The translations under genes and the position numbers were made by a program. A model generated the notes under the pieces. It saw only the letters and a program-made list of their open reading frames with translations, ran no database searches and was not told the DNA's origin. 64,000 nucleotides of DNA from Schizophyllum amplum (Eukaryota > Basidiomycota > Agaricomycetes > Agaricales > Schizophyllaceae): assembly GCA_007026445.1 (NCBI GenBank), contig VDMD01000053.1, positions 124,001-188,000 of the forward strand, in the 5' to 3' direction. Shown in pieces: positions 21,951 through 34,073 of the stretch. How positions within the stretch are numbered: the first letter of the stretch is position 1; the number at the start of each line of letters is the position of its first letter.

Positions 21951-24900
21951 TTATTGGAGTAAGCTGTCTCGCGGAGTCAGACTGTGGACGCAATATGGAG
22001 GAGGAATATACGTACATCGGCGGATGCCTCTTGTGACTTTGCTGGACGATTTGGATGTAGGGCTTATCTTCTCTGAAAGAGGGATGCGCGCTTCTCGCGT
22101 GTTTGCCGAATGCAAGCCGTGCCTTTTATTTGCAGCAGAGACACAGTGGGCAACGTCGGACGAAGAAGATGGTGCAGAAGCAGTCGTCAATATGGAATCC
22201 TCGATCCCCTTAAGTACTCGCGGGCGACGGGCGCGCTTAGCAGACGTGGGACGGTCTGGATCCTCATGCTCAGCCATCGCCTGCTCTGGCTCGCTTGTCC
22301 ATTGGTGCGCCTCGCTCATCGACTGCCGTGTCTCGCTCGTCGAGCTCCCAACTCCTCTTGCAGACGCGGTCCTCTCTCGCTTCGAAGAGTCATCCGTTGT
22401 CGGGCTGCGCTTCCGCTTTCGAGCAGAGTTATCGGACGACCGGCTTTGCGTTGCCCTCCCCCGCGGCGCATAATTCGTCCGCGGCAGGTCCTCGCCATCC
22501 AGCGCATCCTCGCCACCCAGCGCATCCTCGTCACCCGGCGCATCCTCGCCACCTGACACGTTCTCCCCGGGCGATGTCGCTGTGCTTGACTTGGGCTGAG
22601 GCGTCGTCCTCGCCAACTTCTCCACAGTCACCGTCCTTAAATGTTGGCCAGGCGCCGTCCCGGCGGAGCATGCGCTTTCTCCTCGCGCATGCGTATTCGC
22701 CGGAGGAGACGCTGGCAACGAAGGGCATGAAGGCCTCGAAGAGTGCGAAGACGATGAATGACGTGAAGGCGACGAAGAATGCGAAGGGACGAAGAGCTCT
22801 CTGGCGTGAGAAAGCTTCCTGGCATGAGAGGCGGTCTCCGCAATGGCATCACGTTTCGGCTGCGTTTGACGAGAGGTGCCGTCGGCGGGCGAAGGTAACC
22901 TGCCAGAGCGCGACGGGATCTTGTCCGAGCGCGGCATGATTCCGCTAGAACGCGATGCAATCTCGTCGAACGGCCACGAGATGTCAGCGTGGGGGAGAGT
23001 GGTAGGAGCAGGCGAGCTCTCAGGGTATGTCAGAGTGTGAATGTCGGACGAAGTGGACGGATCGTCGAGGGAGATTTCGTCCTCTGGCGTAGTAGATCGC
23101 TGCATGTCGTTCGAGGTAAATTGCATGTCGTTAGCGGTAGAGCCCGTTCCCTTCGCGGTAGACTCCGGCTCCTTCACGGCCGAGCCCGTGTCCTCCGCGG
23201 TGGTAGATCGCGCGTCCTTCGCAGTAGATTCCATCTCCTTCGCGGTATAGTCCGCGTGCTTCGCGTCATAGATATGCGATTTGGCTGATATCTGGTTTTC
23301 CCCGGTCGACGGAGGTCCCGAGGCGGTGGTCGAGGACGCCGGGATGGGTGTGGAGTCGGTCGCTTCGGGCTGGGAAGACGCCGCTGAGGATGGTGACTCC
23401 GTCGAGGATGAGGGCGCCAACGAGAAAGATAGCGCCGCCGAGGACGGGGATGGGTGGGCGGTGGATCGGACCAAGGCTGGGAGCGTCTTCTTGCCGATTA
23501 TGGCGTGTATGCCGATCATCTGCAGGGAGAGTTCTTGGGCGTTTGCTTCGGCCGCGGACGCACAGGCCTCAGCTGTAGATGCACGGGCTTCGGCTTCCGC
23601 CGTACGACCTTCAGCTCCCGCCGCACGGTCCTGAGCAGCAGCTGCCCGAGCTTCAGCTTCCGCTGCACGGGCCTCGGCTACCGCCACACGGTCCTGAACA
23701 GCAGCAGCGTGAGCGTTCGTCCGTACCGCAGCTCGGTCAGAGATTCGTATAGCTTCCTGCAGCAGGCGGTCAGCGCCTAGCCAGCAGGCCAAGATATATG
23801 CGCACCTGGGCCGCAGAGAGCTCGGTCCTGGTAGAGGCGAGGTCGGCGGTCTTGGTGGTGAGGTCATTCCGCATGGTTACAAGCTCAGTCCGTGTGGCAG
23901 CGAGCTCGTTCCTTGTTGTGGCGAGCTCGGTCTTTGTGGCGACGAGGCTCGTGTTTTGTTCAGCGAGCTCGGACTCCCTCGTGGCCAGCTGAGCGACCTT
24001 AGCAACGAGCTCAGCGTCCTGCCTGGCGAGCTCGGCGCCCTGCTCGGCGAGCTCGGCATCCTTCGTGTCCAAAAGGACATCCCTCGCCTGAAGCTCGACG
24101 TCCTTCGCCTGAATTTCGACGTCTCGTGCTTTCAGATCGGTGTTCCTCTCGTCTAGCTCTCTGCGCGTCGTTTCCATCTCTCCTTGCGTCGCCTCCAGCT
24201 CCCCGCGGATCGACTCGAACTCCCCACGCGTCGAATCCAGCTCCCCACGCGTCGCTTCCAGCATTCCTTGCGTCGCCTTCAGAGCCGCCTCTGCCGTGTC
24301 GAGACGTAGAGCCCTGACCTGCGATGCGTTATCGGCCACCCGTGCCGCTTCCTGAGCTGTCTGTAGGTCGCTATGAGCCGTTTGGAAGTCGACCCGTATC
24401 TCCTGAAGGTCGACCTGAGCCGCCTGAAGGTCGACCTGAGCCGCCTGGAGGTTGTCCTGGGCCGCATGTCAGTATAGGTAAGCGCACATCAACACGGTAG
24501 CCTCATCCGGACGCGGTCACGCACCTTGACTTGCTCAAGCTCGGCCCTGAGGGCCTCCTTCTGCTTCCTCTCTTCGCCCAGCGTATCCTTAGTCGCCTTC
24601 GACTCCCCCTTTAGCGCATCCCTTTCCTGCTTCAGCACATCCCTCTCCTCCATCATCGTGTCCCTCTCCTGCTTACACGCGTCCCTCTCCCTCTTCATCG
24701 CCTCCCTCCCCGCTTCCACCATCTCCCTCCCCGCTTCCAGCTCCTCGACGCGCTTCGCAAGCTTCCCATTGCGGCGCTTGAGCACGTCAAGGCCCGCTTG
24801 GCCGCGGGAGTTCGCGCGGTAGAGGGAGGCGAGGGCGGCTTCGAGCTCTTCGACGGATCGGGGTGTCGTGTCGGCATGAAGGGAGGGTGTCTGCGAGGAA

Positions 24901-25271
24901 TGGGAGAGTGCCGTCTGCGAGGAATGAGGGAGAGGTGTCTGCGCGCTGTGGGGCAGAGAGGGCGTCTGCGCGTCTTGAGGCAGGGATGTCGTAGTGCTCT
25001 GCGGAGAATGGGTCGCGCGTGGGCTACTCGTTGCACGTGTGTTGATGCTCATCGCGCCGTGGTTTGCGCTGCTCGTCGCGTCTTCGTCGCTCATCGTGTC
25101 GTCGCGCGTGTCTTTCGTCGCGTCATGGACGCGCGCTCTGCCCCTCGCGTCATCGACGCGCGCTATGCTCGTCGCGTCGTCTTCGCGCGCTTTGCTTGTC
25201 ACGCCATCGACGCATGCGCTGCTCCTCCTATCGTGGACGCGTCGTCGATCCGTACTACTACCGGGCGACAT
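21951..25271 (-). CDS. Long coiled-coil protein, three exons (CC1)
   Basis: Exons 25271-24525, 24456-23806 and 23756-21951 join in phase 0, and the 49-nt second intron has a GCTGACC branch site. This gives about 1,067 residues. After a Ser/Thr-rich N terminus, residues ~125-250 form a coiled coil full of EERDxLKQERDALK heptads. The second exon is almost entirely coiled coil (repeated ATRGELDSTRGE, LARQDAELVAKV and ATRNELAATRTEL units). Exon 3 starts with Ala/Glu/Arg repeats of the form AEARAAEAEARAAAA, then becomes a disordered Ser/Pro/Lys-rich tail with basic clusters such as RKRKRSP. No motor, membrane or enzymatic domain is seen. A structural or nuclear scaffold role is possible. A shortened, decayed relative lies at 30775-31815. 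Confidence 0.75.
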
Positions 25272-26118
25272 CCTGGAACGTTGGCCGGTGTGGGATAAGA
25301 ATAGGCGCCCAGGCGCGCCGCCGAGAAACGTTTGTCTGTGTGAGTTGAGGATAGCCGATGGGGGATGAATTCAGGCGCCGAGGCGTGGTGAGAGGAGTCA
25401 GGACCCAAGGCCTTAGGCGATCGACAAGAATTGTGCGGCGCCGGAGGACGCGAGAAGTGTCGAGGACGAGGGAAAGACAGAACGTGTAGAGGAGAATGAG
25501 CGGAGAATCAGCGTCCCGTCATTAGGTCTACAGGCCTGACATGCCGTGTGCCAGGCTCCAGTTACCATTCAGTTTAAGCTTTCACGCGCACGGTCAGGCG
25601 GTCAATATTGAATAGGAACATGAAAGCGCGCGCGGCGATAAGTAGGAAACGGGGCGGTTGCCGAGGGAGATGACGGTCTGCAAGCCGAAGTAAGTGATTG
25701 CCCACAGAAGGCAAGACATGGAGAACTGCTCGTCGCCGAAGAAGGCGTGAATGACGATCTGCGGAGAGGTACGATGGTAACACACAAAAACATCAGAGTC
25801 CTGATTCTGAACGCCTGGCATGACTGTCACATACAGCGATTCACGAAATGCAGCGTGACGCAGAACGTACATGACACTCACAACAAACGACAAAGGACAC
25901 GCCTGTCGCAATGATGAAGGTCGTTTGCAGACGACCACAAACGATGGTGGCTGGTCACAGACGCACGTGATCTCACGCTCAAAAGTTCAAAAATCTTGCG
26001 GGTCCGACCAATCGCGCCTCGTCTCTACCCACCATAGCCTCTCTTTCGACCATCGCTGTGGCACCTTCCCTCAATATACGGGTCTCTTCTCTCTTCGTCA
26101 TACTTGTCTTTCTTCATC
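25272..26118. other. Intergenic between divergent genes
   Basis: The coiled-coil gene (minus) and the MYND gene (plus) diverge from here, so both promoters should lie inside. An open frame continues upstream from the MYND gene to 25871 but has no coding character. Nothing else is seen. Confidence 0.45.
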
Positions 26119-28012
26119 ATGTCTTCAGCCGACTCTGACGACTGCGCGCTCCTCACTTCCTTGGCCAGAATTCTCCGCGAAAAAACTGGCCACAGCTCGA
26201 GACATCGACTATGCTAGTAAGGAGATCAAGTCTGTTCTCCGCCATAGACAGCCCTTCCAGAGTCTGGAGCCATTCCCACCTCAACTGGAAAACTCTCTCG
26301 AACGAGAGGACGAGCGCTGGCAGATGCGCTCTGGCACCGCCCGCAACGCTGTCCTCGGCCTACACGCACTCGGCGACCTTCTTGGAATCGTAAACGAGCA
26401 CCCAGAGCGCGTCGCGCCCCTTCGGCCCTTCATTGAACCCCACGTGTGGCACTCAATCGTCTCCTGGCTGGACTTCCTGCACCCCGTGCACCATGTAAAC
26501 ACTCCCAGGATGAAGCACGTCCCCCTCTCCGCCATCGCCGGCGCCTTCTACGCGCTCTTTTCCGTCAAACCCGCGCTCCGCGACCTTTTTGACCAAACGC
26601 CGCACGTCCACCAGTTGGCCTTCGATCTTTTGCTCCGCGTCGACGATCACTGTGTGGTCTCCGAGGCCCTCGCGCGCGAGGACAATTTTTACCTGCTGTT
26701 TGGTGTGCTGAAGCCTGCATTGCTCCTGTCGGATGGCCCTGCGCAGATTATCCCTATGCGGTTGGTCCCCGACCCCCGCGCGTCGGACGTCATCCTGCCC
26801 ATGGTTGGCGGCAGTCTCCGTCGCCTACCCCGCTGCTGCCTGCGCATGGTGCGCCTGCTGGTGGACGCGTGCCCCCCGGGGACGGATATCAGCATGACGA
26901 CGAGATCGACGGTGGGCTCGGCAGCTATGCCTATGAACCAGCTGACGGTCATCGCAATCTTCATCAGCCCGTTCCTACCTGTGCCGTGCCAAGCCCGGGA
27001 TGTGGTGAGGGATCTGGTCGAGTTGTTGTCAGCTTTCTTGACAAGGCAGGCGCTGGAGGCCGCGAGTGTGACGTGCCAGGCGCTGTTTGGGATATGGCAC
27101 CGGGCGAGTGATAGGCGGTCGCTGGTTTGGGCGCTGAAGGATGGGGCCTTGCGTCTTTTTCTGGTGCTTTATCGGGTGTATCCGACGTCGGCGATGGATA
27201 ACATCTTGCGCTGGATCGCGCACCGCGCACCAGGGGATGTACGTGAACGTGCTTCGCGCGCTGTGCCCGGGGGGCAAAATAACTCGGTTTGGGATACTAC
27301 ATGACATTGATGTGTCACTACGCGAGAAAACAGAAGTTCTGTACTCGTCATTCAGCAAGGTCTGCGCGTATGCCAAGGTGCGTGCTCGTCGGTCGCCTGA
27401 TCCTGACCCGCATCTCACCATCTATCTAGTGCACGACCTCGGACCAGCGCAGATCAGGCGCGCGGCAATCTCCGTCGTTGTACGTGTCTCACAACGTGCT
27501 ACTGCTCTAAAGGTTGCCAGAGGAAGGACTGGAAAATGCACAAACCAAGAAGCCGCTCGATCGAGGCAACCATGCAAGACGGTACGTCACCACTTGAACC
27601 GTCCCAGCCCTCGCTGACCACTACGTCCCCAGCCTCATGCGGATACTTAACCGCCGTCGACCTCACCCCCCTTGACATGCGCTTCCAACCCCTCTGCACG
27701 CGCGCCTACATCCGCAGCCATCTCTCCCACCTCCGTGCTGACCTCCCACCGACAAACACCGTCGACTATCATATGCTCGTCAACTTCACCACCTCCCCGA
27801 CTAGTCACGCTTTGGCGCCACAGACGAAGCGCCGCTCGGAGAAGGAGCCCTTTTTGCTTGTGACGGCGCACATCCGTGGGTGGGGCCAGGCATATGCATC
27901 GACATTGAAAGCGTGTATTGCGCCGGTGCGGTACGTACTGGATGGATACGTACCGGTTGTGGATAAGTGGGCGAAGCCGGGCGGGCAGTGGAGGGGCGAC
28001 GTGGGTGAGTAG
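26119..28012 (+). CDS. MYND-type zinc-finger protein, possibly frameshifted
   Basis: The long central frame (about 26160-27173) encodes a helical region (LATARDIDYASKEIKSVLRH, EREDERWQ) of the kind found in basidiomycete MYND proteins. It is followed by a MYND finger around 27453-27560 with CLTTCYCSKGCQRKDWKMHK, and a C-terminal domain ending at 28012. Likely introns: about 27175-27233, 27379-27452 (acceptor GATCAG) and ~27580-27632. One Cys of the first CxxC pair is not visible, so the finger may be degenerate. The natural start, ATG at 26119 (MSSADSDDCALLTSL), is one base out of frame with the rest; an extra G near 26163 would explain this. MYND fingers bind proline-rich peptides and often accompany SET or regulatory domains; no SET motif is present. 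Confidence 0.6.
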
Positions 28013-28476
28013 TGATCATATCCTTCTCTGCAAACAAATGTACTGAAGAGACGCGCAGTGGGATTGTGGTGATTATTGCCACTTGGACGAGACTCTGATG
28101 ATCGTGCTCGAACATATCGTGTCAATATGCATATACCCCTACTGTCTATATACTACGACTGCCTGCATATAATGCGTTTTCTTGCACTACGACGCGAAGT
28201 TGTGTAAGAAAACGGCCATCTCTCTAGATACGAGCCTCAGGCGGCAGCACTGCATGGGCCCCTCCATGTTAGTGCTGTTGTCGGCGCTCTCCGTCACCCG
28301 CGTGCTGGACGAGCTCGTCCTCGGCAAAGACGTTTGTACTCCGAGTCAGATTCCGAGTTTGACACGCGTCCAAATTTTCATAGAGAAGTCTCCCGAGGCA
28401 GACGTTCAATTATGATTACATCCATGAAGATACCATGCGTCGAAGCATGAGCATAACGGTCGAAGTCATTGTCTAA

Positions 28477-30294
28477 TCAGATTGGGAAACACACTTCGTT
28501 ACTCCATCGAGAGATCCTCCGAGTACAGCCAGGCCAAGATGCCCTCCGAACCTCACGAGCGACATCATACCACGCATCTGCACACCTTTCGTCCAAGTCG
28601 CAGGCATAGATGCAGCCCAGAGTCATGGCTGGGAAGATACTGGCCAGGAACTGCACTATGCCCTCGACGTCCGCATGATACGGAGTTACGTCCTGGACAT
28701 TCAAATGCACAAGTCGTCCTTCAAGAACTTCGTGCTCGAGAAGTTGGACCGGTTCGGGTACCTCCTGCAAGTCGAGCGGCACATTGAGTATCGATAGCTC
28801 CGGGCACCGCGTAGCGATGGGCACCAGCCCCGCAAGTGTCACCCGCGACATGTCTGGCTCCTCTCCAAAGCCCGTAGTTGCCGCTGTCCGGTTACGAAAG
28901 CAGAGGTAACTCAGTCTCGGCCACATAGCGGTGAGAACATCCAACGCGCCATTGATGTCTGCCTGCTCGTGGTTGAAAAAGACGGTCGTTCTCGTGATGT
29001 TCGGGAATGCGCGCAAGGCCGAGAAGAGCTTGCGAGGGGGAACATCGTCACCGCGGCCTGTGGTGACACGTAGCGTGGTGAGCGTGCTGCGGTCGACGCG
29101 GTCACGCAAGAGACGGTAGAAACGTCTTGCGTCGTGCTGCCCGGTGCGCCAGCTCCCATCGTCTCCTGAGTATGATCGGAAGTCGTAATGCTCCAGTAAG
29201 CGCAGTTGCATCGGTTCTGAGGACATGGCACGCAGGACCTCGTAGGCATGATCAATGCCGCGCGTCTCTGACAGCAGGAGTGTGCGCAGCGCGCGAAACC
29301 CAGGTGCGGGTGCGGGTGGCTTGTTTGGGACAAGGCCGGGAGAGCGGAAGTAGTAGAGGTGAAGCTCTTCGAGAGACGCGAGATGCCGAAGGTAGGGAAT
29401 CGCTTCGTAATTCTCCCCGGGAGATATAGTCAAGGAACAAATGTGGGATAGGGGCGCGAAGACGCCTAGAGTTTGGATAACAGTGAAGCCGACGCTACGA
29501 ACGACCGCAAGAACGGCGTCGGTGTCGTTACTGCTCCATTGAACCTGCATATCGACTTTTTCGAAGGTTCCCCCTGCCTCCCCGCGCAGTGTGCGCACGT
29601 TGGGGAGCACTGGTCCTCGTCGCAAAACGCAAAGCAGAAGAGTTTGGTCGATCCTCGTAGGCACCCTTGGTATATGGTCCGAGTCTTCAAGCACCTTGAT
29701 GCGAGAGGCATAGCTCATAAATCGGGCGTACTCGTCATCCGTCAGATTGCGCTTGGGATCTCGCAAGGTGAGAAGCTGCAGGGCAAGTTTGTCAACACAG
29801 AATAAACAAAGCGAAGTGAAGCTACTCACCAGACGTTCAACATCGCACCTATACATTTTTGGTCCTCCGCACTCCGTGAGATATGGATGTACCCGCCATT
29901 CCCTGAGTACCACCCGTTTCTCCTCGATTCTTGGAAGGACGCGGAAGAGATTCGTGATCGTGTTTTGCTTCTCCCACAGTACGTCGAGTGCGACGTCGCT
30001 GACGGCCCGATTGACGGTGGCAAGACGGAGGAGGTCGGCGCGGCCAACCTCGGTGGCGAGAAGAGCCTTGCAGACCTCCAAGAATATATCGTATACCGAA
30101 ACGAAAAGCGATCCGATGGAGCCGTCTGACTCGCGCACTGGTGAGACCGGCGTATCACTGGGTTGCTGGATAGGCGGAGCTCCCATGTCCACAGTCGCGA
30201 CAGGATGCATCATTGCAGAGCCCGAGTTGAGAGATTCTATTGGCTCCATGTATTCTGGCGAAAGCCTTGAGAGCGCAGGGTTCGGAGTCGGCAT
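28477..30294 (-). CDS. F-box-like/LRR protein, subfamily A (A2)
   Basis: Exons 30294-29830 and 29775-28477 join in phase 0 across a 54-nt intron that is itself open in frame, giving 587 residues. I chose the ATG at 30294 (MPTPNPALSRLSPEYMEP); the frame upstream has no ATG. The F-box-like region lies at ~67-115 (IGSLFVSVYDIFLEVCKALL; NRAVSDVALDVLWEKQ). Divergent LRRs follow, with HICSLTISPGENYEAIPYL, FRALRTLLLSETRG and LVPIATRCPELSILNVPLD. It is clearly the closest relative of A3 at 19130-20820, sharing stretches such as LRATVNRAVSD-type helices and the 35-bp upstream block. Probable SCF substrate adaptor by family. It occupies the left outer position of the mirror-image array. Confidence 0.85.
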   Translation of the reverse strand: MPTPNPALSRLSPEYMEPIESLNSGSAMMHPVATVDMGAPPIQQPSDTPVSPVRESDGSIGSLFVSVYDIFLEVCKALLATEVGRADLLRLATVNRAVSDVALDVLWEKQNTITNLFRVLPRIEEKRVVLREWRVHPYLTECGGPKMYRCDVERLVSSFTSLCLFCVDKLALQLLTLRDPKRNLTDDEYARFMSYASRIKVLEDSDHIPRVPTRIDQTLLLCVLRRGPVLPNVRTLRGEAGGTFEKVDMQVQWSSNDTDAVLAVVRSVGFTVIQTLGVFAPLSHICSLTISPGENYEAIPYLRHLASLEELHLYYFRSPGLVPNKPPAPAPGFRALRTLLLSETRGIDHAYEVLRAMSSEPMQLRLLEHYDFRSYSGDDGSWRTGQHDARRFYRLLRDRVDRSTLTTLRVTTGRGDDVPPRKLFSALRAFPNITRTTVFFNHEQADINGALDVLTAMWPRLSYLCFRNRTAATTGFGEEPDMSRVTLAGLVPIATRCPELSILNVPLDLQEVPEPVQLLEHEVLEGRLVHLNVQDVTPYHADVEGIVQFLASIFPAMTLGCIYACDLDERCADAWYDVAREVRRASWPGCTRRISRWSNEVCFPI

Positions 30295-30774
30295 CGTGAA
30301 AAGATTAAAAGTCAATGGTCCGAGAGAACGTGCGAAGGGGGGAAATTCGAGCTGAATTCGAGTCTCAAGTTTTGAAGGATGTTTTGGTATAAAGGGCCAG
30401 CAACGTGGAATTATCGCGTGACTCAGAACAAAGAGCAGGTGGTATCGACAGCGTTCGGCGCTGACTCGAATCGAACAAAGAAACGTGTCCGATCATTCCG
30501 ATTCGTTCGGCCAGAGGCCACGTCAGGTGATCACAATCCCACGATCACGGCACTGCAAGTCGAACCTTGCTTATGTACCCTCGCGTTGCGCCTTGAAATA
30601 ACCTAACAGGCAGCAGACAGACAAGAAGACGGTTGAATTCATGAACTTATTAGATGGCCTTCGGCTTTGGTCGATGTCTCCGAACACTCAGCCTCTCTCG
30701 CAGACACAGCAGCGACTTGCTTTCGTATCAACGAAATAACTACTGTCCGGCTGTACTTCCGCTTTCGAGTATGA
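30295..30774. other. A2 promoter region
   Basis: A short intergenic region containing the conserved block at 30515-30549. No other feature is seen. Confidence 0.5.
30515..30549 (-). promoter_or_regulatory. Conserved 35-bp upstream block of A2
   Basis: Matches 21089-21123 at 34 of 35 bases; the only difference is C for A after TGATCA. It lies ~220 bp upstream of the A2 start. The promoter DNA around it is otherwise only loosely similar between the two genes, which suggests selection on this block. Confidence 0.55.
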
Positions 30775-31815
30775 TCAGCGGACGACGGTATAATCTTGGC
30801 CCGCGGTACATCCTCCAGGCGCGATGTGGATGCCCTCACATCTGGCCCGGCGCCTTCGGCCTGAATAGGTGTCCATAATGATATAACCGGCGCTCATATC
30901 TATCGAATACGGCAGAGGCTCCGAGTCGTTCATGGACTGCTCCAGGTCGCTCGTCGTCAAGAGAAGTCCGCTCCTCGATCTCTTGCGGCGCTTGCGCTTC
31001 CGGGCGCTATCGGTGGCCACTCGAGTATCCGAATGGCGCTTATCCAGGACGGCCAGTATATTGCTCTTCTGACGTACCATTTGAGCGACAGCATTGGCGG
31101 CGGTGGCCCGTGATCCGGCGGTCTGCGCTTCAGCGGCGGCGGCTCGTGCTTCAGCAGCGGCGGCCTGTGCTTCAGCAGCGGCGGCCTGTGCTTCAGCAGC
31201 GGCAGCCCTTGCATCGGCTGCAGATGCGCACGTGTTTGCTTGGCCTAGCGCCTCTTCCGCGTCGTGTCGTGCAACCCGCTCATGTGCAGCCGCCTCTTCC
31301 GCTTTCAGTCGTGCAGCACGCTCGGTCTCAGCCGCTTCTTCCGCGCGTGCAGTAGCGTGTTTCGCTTGCGCCAGAGCACCTTCAGAGAGCAACCTCGCTT
31401 CCTGGCTCGACGGTCAGCGCGTAAACCACATCTAATTGACAGTCACGCACCCTAGTCTCGGTCAACTGCAGCGCTCTTTCCAAGGTCGCCAGCTCCTTTC
31501 CTTATTGAGAATCTCGAGGGCTCGTTCCTCAGAGCGGCGAGCTGTGTCCTCTGAGTATCGATCTTGGAGTAGCTGTACTGCAGCTCCACGTTTTTGTCCT
31601 CGAGTTCCCCGATCATCTCTTCCAAATTGGCGTTCGTCGCAGTCAGGCGTAGATTACTGCTCTGCAGGTCATGCTGAGGATTGCGTGAGCAAACGAGCGC
31701 ACGGGCGAACGCGTACACGCACCTTGACCTGCCGAAGTTCGGCGCTCAAGCTATCCCGATCTGCCTGCATCGCGTGTAGGGAATTGAAAGCTCTTTGCAG
31801 CACACGCAGCTCTTA
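30775..31815 (-). pseudogene. Decayed coiled-coil gene related to CC1 (CC2)
   Basis: Minus-strand pieces in order: about 31812-31723 (RAFNSLHAMQADRDSLSAEL, then a GTGCGT donor), 31670 to about 31450 (coiled coil with ANLEEMIGELEDKNVELQYS), and 31392-30775 (Ala/Glu/Arg repeats of the form AAAAEAQAAAAEAQ, then a basic cluster RKRKRRKRSRS). The order and composition match the end of CC1 exon 1, exon 2 and the start of exon 3, but most of exon 2 is missing. In the middle piece the sensible heptads move through all three frames (LAALRNE, then ERALEILNKE, then KELATLERALQLTETR), implying two single-base indels. No start codon is evident. It is either a pseudogene or a locally poor consensus. Confidence 0.6.
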
Positions 31816-32592
31816 GGGCACGGGGAAACAATCAAAAAGCTGAGCGATGGACGAGAGGGAGCCAGTGGTAAATGGGCACAGTGACAGCAGAGGTGAGAAA
31901 GAATCGAATGGTCCCTGCTCCGGTACTTGCGGACGATATCATTCAGTATAAGCTTGCATGCAGAGACGCCGCAGATGGTGGGGACAGGGCGGGGATGATA
32001 CGCGCTCTTGTCCGACTCACAGCAACGCCGCCCTCTGGCTCACACCGGATGCCTGATCGTGGTGCAATAATCTGAGTCTTTGGGACCCGCCATGTAGTCG
32101 TAAGCGTTGACCTGAAGGCTTTGCTCTGAGCGCGTGAGGGGCGGCGCAGACAAGGACGCCGCAAAGGCACCGCCGATAGCCGGTCCGGTCGATCCGATGC
32201 CTTGTTCTTGCCATCATGCGGCTTCCTCTTGTTCTCGACAATCACCATGGACTCCTCCTCTTTCTTGTTCTCCTCTCTAATCCTGTCTGATGCACTACTG
32301 AAGGCTCCCTACCAATTCATCATGACCTATGTACTCTGATCGAGCGTCTCCAACTGCGACGAACTTGAACCATACGCAATTCAATCACGACCTTCTCTTC
32401 GTTCCACTGGCGCTACTTAACCACTGGCTGGCAAGCAGTGTGAACTGATAATTTGTATTGGCTCGCCTTTGTCGCTCCTTTCGACAGCATATACGCAAGA
32501 CCGCTCTTTAAGTGCATGGACCTTCTGTGGTGGCATGCGTACGCGTGCTCGCGGTGGCGGCTGACGCGCAGTGGCAGAGTCCTCTCCCCACC
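31816..32592. other. Intergenic; ZF1 promoter in the last ~130 bp
   Basis: From about 32460 to the ATG at 32593 the sequence is similar to the reverse complement of 57070-56943 upstream of ZF3, including GCAAGACCGCTCTT and GGCAGAGTC/GGCAGACTC. The rest shows nothing I can annotate. Confidence 0.5.
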
Positions 32593-34073
32593 ATGTCTAC
32601 AACCCATATTTCTTTCCCAGAGTCGTTTGCGCGATCTGAGGCGCCTCCCGCGCACATTGCTCCACTCGACGCTGCCGGCAAGCGCCGTGTGCCGTGCTCT
32701 TTCAAGTATGATTCATCCACCGAATTGAGCATACAGCCCTCGGCCACCCGTGTCACTGCACGTCAGGAGTCACGACCACCTGTTACAAAGCCTCGTGTGC
32801 CAGCGTGAGTTGTCCAACCCTCACTCGTATCCTTTGACTCATCTTCCGACGTAGAAAAGAGACTACACACGGCCAGGAACTTCCCGCAGACCGCGCCAAG
32901 GGCGCCGCGCGCGCAAAGAGCGGCTGCTATACCTGTCGCGTCCGCCGCAAGGTTCGCACTGGCCCCCCCGCACCTCTGCCACCCGCTCACCACCCTCAGA
33001 AATGCGACGAGGAGCGCGATGAGGACGGCCACTGCCGCACCTGCACGCGCCTCCGACTTCAATGTCTCGGATTCGGCACCAAGCTCCCCGAATATCTCCG
33101 CGTCAGTAGCGCCCGCCTCTTTTTCCGCGCCCTCTCCCGCACGCTTACCCACCGACAGAACATCGATACAGTCAACGAGATGCGCGACAAGATCAAGCTC
33201 CATCTTGACACGAACAACATGATCAAGCGCCTTGCTGGCAGCAGCGCTCTGGACGACCGTCCCGTCTGCGTGCTCCACGAAGGCGCTGACCCTGAACGCA
33301 CACCCTCCCCCGGAAGCGTTCGTCCTGCACGCTCCACGTCCTCCAATAGATTGAGCGTACAATCCTCGGGCGCCGTTGGTACTGCCTGTGAGCGTCTGAA
33401 GCCAGTCCCACTCGATTTTACGCCTCATATGCAACGGTTGGTGATCACAACACTCAATCATCATTGCCTGATGTCCTTTCTTTCTAGCAGAGAACAGCCT
33501 ACGGTCTGCAGCAGGGTCGTCGACAGCGAGCGGCCGGCGCGCAACGATGTGCAGGCTGTTACGCCGGAGATCAACTTAGAGGTATACGTCCCGAGGGACA
33601 GGCGCACGCTCGAGAAATGGAAAGTTATGGCTACGCGCCACGGCATGGACGTCAACGACTTCCTTCCATACATCGCGGACGTGCGCACAAAATGCGAGAT
33701 CGAGGACGCGACCCACCACTGCGGCAACAAGGATATGTCACGCGACGAAGCGCAGGCGCACTTGAAAGAGTACCTCACCGCCGTGTTCGGAAGAGGTCAG
33801 TCTGCTGGGAAAACGGCGTCATGTGCATGGAAGGGTTGCGATGACTCTACGGGCAAGGACAAGGACAAGGCGACCTTGCGAAGGCATATGACGCGTACGA
33901 GGGGCGGGGCACACTTCAAGATTAATCTGGTTCAGTGTCGATGGTGCGGGGTGGTGAAGGATCGACTACAGTTTGTGTACGATCACCTGGTCAAAGATCA
34001 ATGCGGGCCTCTGCAAGAAGTGTTGGATGCACGCGCGAAGGAGAGGCAGGCGCTCGAGGAGCTATCCTCATAG
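32593..34073 (+). CDS. Zn(II)2Cys6 cluster plus C-terminal Cys/His finger protein (ZF1)
   Basis: Exons 32593-32804, 32855-32951, 33000-33436 and 33488-34073 join with consistent phases to give 443 residues. Residues 95-125 form a canonical fungal binuclear zinc cluster, CX2CX6CX9CX2CX6C (CYTCRVRRKKC..CRTCTRLRLQC); a 48-nt intron falls inside it. The last ~150 residues form a second cysteine-rich module: a helical part around LEKWKVMATRHGMD, then CGNKDMSRDEA, then CAWKGC..LRRHMTRTRGG, then CRWCGVVKDR..HLVKDQC, which resembles two C2H2/C2HC fingers. Zn2Cys6 proteins are sequence-specific DNA-binding transcription factors, so a nuclear regulator is likely. The second module is shared with 55909-56942 and 60010-61358. 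Confidence 0.85.
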
